Shown piece after piece: positions 5,254 to 6,142 of a DNA stretch of 6,142 bases. The stretch covers positions 1 through 6,142 of the forward strand of contig PWXL01000063.1 of the NCBI GenBank assembly GCA_003561145.1, read 5' to 3'. Both the position numbers and the translations under genes were made by a program. Position 1 is the stretch's first letter. Each line of letters opens with the position of its first letter. A model generated the notes under the pieces. That model was not told the DNA's origin. It did no database searches and saw nothing but the letters and a program-made list of their open reading frames with translations. Source of the stretch: Candidatus Atribacteria bacterium. Its GTDB lineage: Bacteria; Atribacterota; Atribacteria; Atribacterales; Atribacteraceae.

Positions 5254-6142
5254 ACAGTCATCCTCCTGCTTCTAAAACAGCTGTCGTGTATTACGCCCCA
5301 CAAGATGTACGGGTTGAAAATGTGGAAATAAATACACAACTCGAACCGGGAGAAGCATTGGTTCGTGTTGAAGCATGTGCCATTTGTGGAACGGATGTAA
5401 AAACCTATTTTAAGGGGAATCCCCGCCTCAAGCCCCCGATGGTTATGGGGCACGAGTTTTGTGGAATAATCGAGCAAGTTGGTTCTTCTGAAACGAATTA
5501 TTCTGTCGGCCAAAGGGTCACCATGGCGACGACAATCGGGTGTGGGGAATGTATATACTGCCGGGTGGGGAAGACTAACCTGTGCCGGGCGGCAGAGGCC
5601 ATGAGCTTTCATTACCCGGGAGCGATGGCCCCCTATGTGCGCATACCTTGCAAGGCGGTCCGGCAAAAACACCTGGTGGATGTGGGTGATCTTGACCCTG
5701 CTTTGGCCTCCCTGGGTGAACCCCTCTCCTGTGTCGTAAACAGTTTGAGCCGTATACCGCTTGAAGATATTGAAACCATGGTGGTCATCGGCATGGGTCC
5801 TTTAGGATTGCTTCATGCCATTGCGGCACAAGCGAAAGGAGTACAAACAATTTGTTGTGTCGCCCGTCCGGGAAAACGCTATGATATGGCCGGGCGAATG
5901 GGCTTCGATTGTGTTCTGACACCGGAACAACTGGATGAAAAGTACAAAGACTATACCGATGGAGAGGGTTTCGACTTGGTGATCATCACCGCACCCGATA
6001 ACCAGGTTCAGACAAACTCTTCCATGTATGCCCGCAAGGGAGGGTATGTTTCTCTTTTCGCCAGTCTTCCGGTGGGTGATGAAATGCTTACGGTCAATTC
6101 ACGGACTATCCATTATAATGAATTGGTCGTTTATGGAACATC
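5250..6142 (+). CDS. Zinc-dependent medium-chain dehydrogenase, sorbitol/threonine dehydrogenase-like (partial, 3' end outside)
   Basis: This frame is open from TTG 5250 to the window edge: 297 complete codons, with perhaps 45-55 residues missing from a usual length of about 345. The TTG overlaps the TGA of the preceding gene (TTGA), which indicates coupling. Catalytic zinc ligands are C46 (CAICGTD), H68 and E69 (GHEF), and E157 (GEPLSC). The structural zinc site is complete as C98, C101, C104 and C112. The Rossmann motif is GMGPLG (181-186). At the end of the second Rossmann strand, where NAD enzymes carry Asp, this protein has A205 followed by R206, which suggests NADP preference. The family oxidises secondary alcohols of polyols, sugars or threonine; the context favours a polyol or sugar. 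The N-terminal 10 residues before the fold look unremarkable. Related names include L-iditol 2-dehydrogenase and alcohol dehydrogenase GroES-like protein. Confidence 0.9.
   Translation, partial: MNSHPPASKTAVVYYAPQDVRVENVEINTQLEPGEALVRVEACAICGTDVKTYFKGNPRLKPPMVMGHEFCGIIEQVGSSETNYSVGQRVTMATTIGCGECIYCRVGKTNLCRAAEAMSFHYPGAMAPYVRIPCKAVRQKHLVDVGDLDPALASLGEPLSCVVNSLSRIPLEDIETMVVIGMGPLGLLHAIAAQAKGVQTICCVARPGKRYDMAGRMGFDCVLTPEQLDEKYKDYTDGEGFDLVIITAPDNQVQTNSSMYARKGGYVSLFASLPVGDEMLTVNSRTIHYNELVVYGT

Noticed and set aside
4998..5672. Long minus-strand open frame of 224 codons
   Set aside because: It lies opposite the second SDR and the zinc dehydrogenase, both of which have complete motifs. Its translation shows no recognisable domain and is rich in Cys, His and Arg, as antisense shadows often are.

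Overview
This window is the front end of a bacterial sugar or polyol catabolic operon. About 260 bases of AT-rich regulatory DNA are followed by six genes on the + strand, and the sixth is cut by the right edge. Promoters are sigma-70-like, Shine-Dalgarno sites are strong and purine-rich, GTG and TTG starts occur, and two junctions are 4-base overlaps. Base composition is moderate in the genes and AT-rich upstream. These traits fit many bacteria (anaerobic Bacillota or Spirochaetota are possible), so I make no firm taxonomic call. I see no RNA genes, mobile elements, CRISPR or terminators.

Regulatory region (1-260): two back-to-back promoters with consensus TTGACA -35 boxes. One fires right into this operon. 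The other fires left into a gene outside the window, perhaps the regulator. Four copies of a 12-base palindromic motif (best copy TGACATATGTCA) form a mirror-symmetric array, with two copies around each promoter. A further palindrome overlaps the first gene's Shine-Dalgarno site.

Operon: (1) a deoxyribose-phosphate aldolase (DeoC/DERA family) with an extra N-terminal amphipathic helix and linker that look like a bacterial microcompartment encapsulation peptide; (2) a classical NAD-type short-chain dehydrogenase; (3) a D-2-hydroxyacid dehydrogenase; (4) an FGGY sugar kinase most like L-xylulokinase; (5) a second short-chain dehydrogenase resembling polyol dehydrogenases; (6) a zinc-dependent medium-chain dehydrogenase of the sorbitol/threonine dehydrogenase type. 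Junctions are a 63-base gap, a 16-base gap, an ATGA overlap, a 13-base gap and a TTGA overlap, so transcription as one unit is very likely.

Working model (inference): dehydrogenases reshape a sugar, polyol or sugar acid, the kinase phosphorylates it, and the DERA-type aldolase cleaves a product inside a microcompartment, releasing a short aldehyde such as acetaldehyde plus a triose phosphate. No shell-protein gene is in the window, so the microcompartment link rests on the aldolase N-terminus alone. Several aldolase residues expected at the substrate-phosphate site differ from the textbook enzyme, so the true substrate may not be deoxyribose 5-phosphate.
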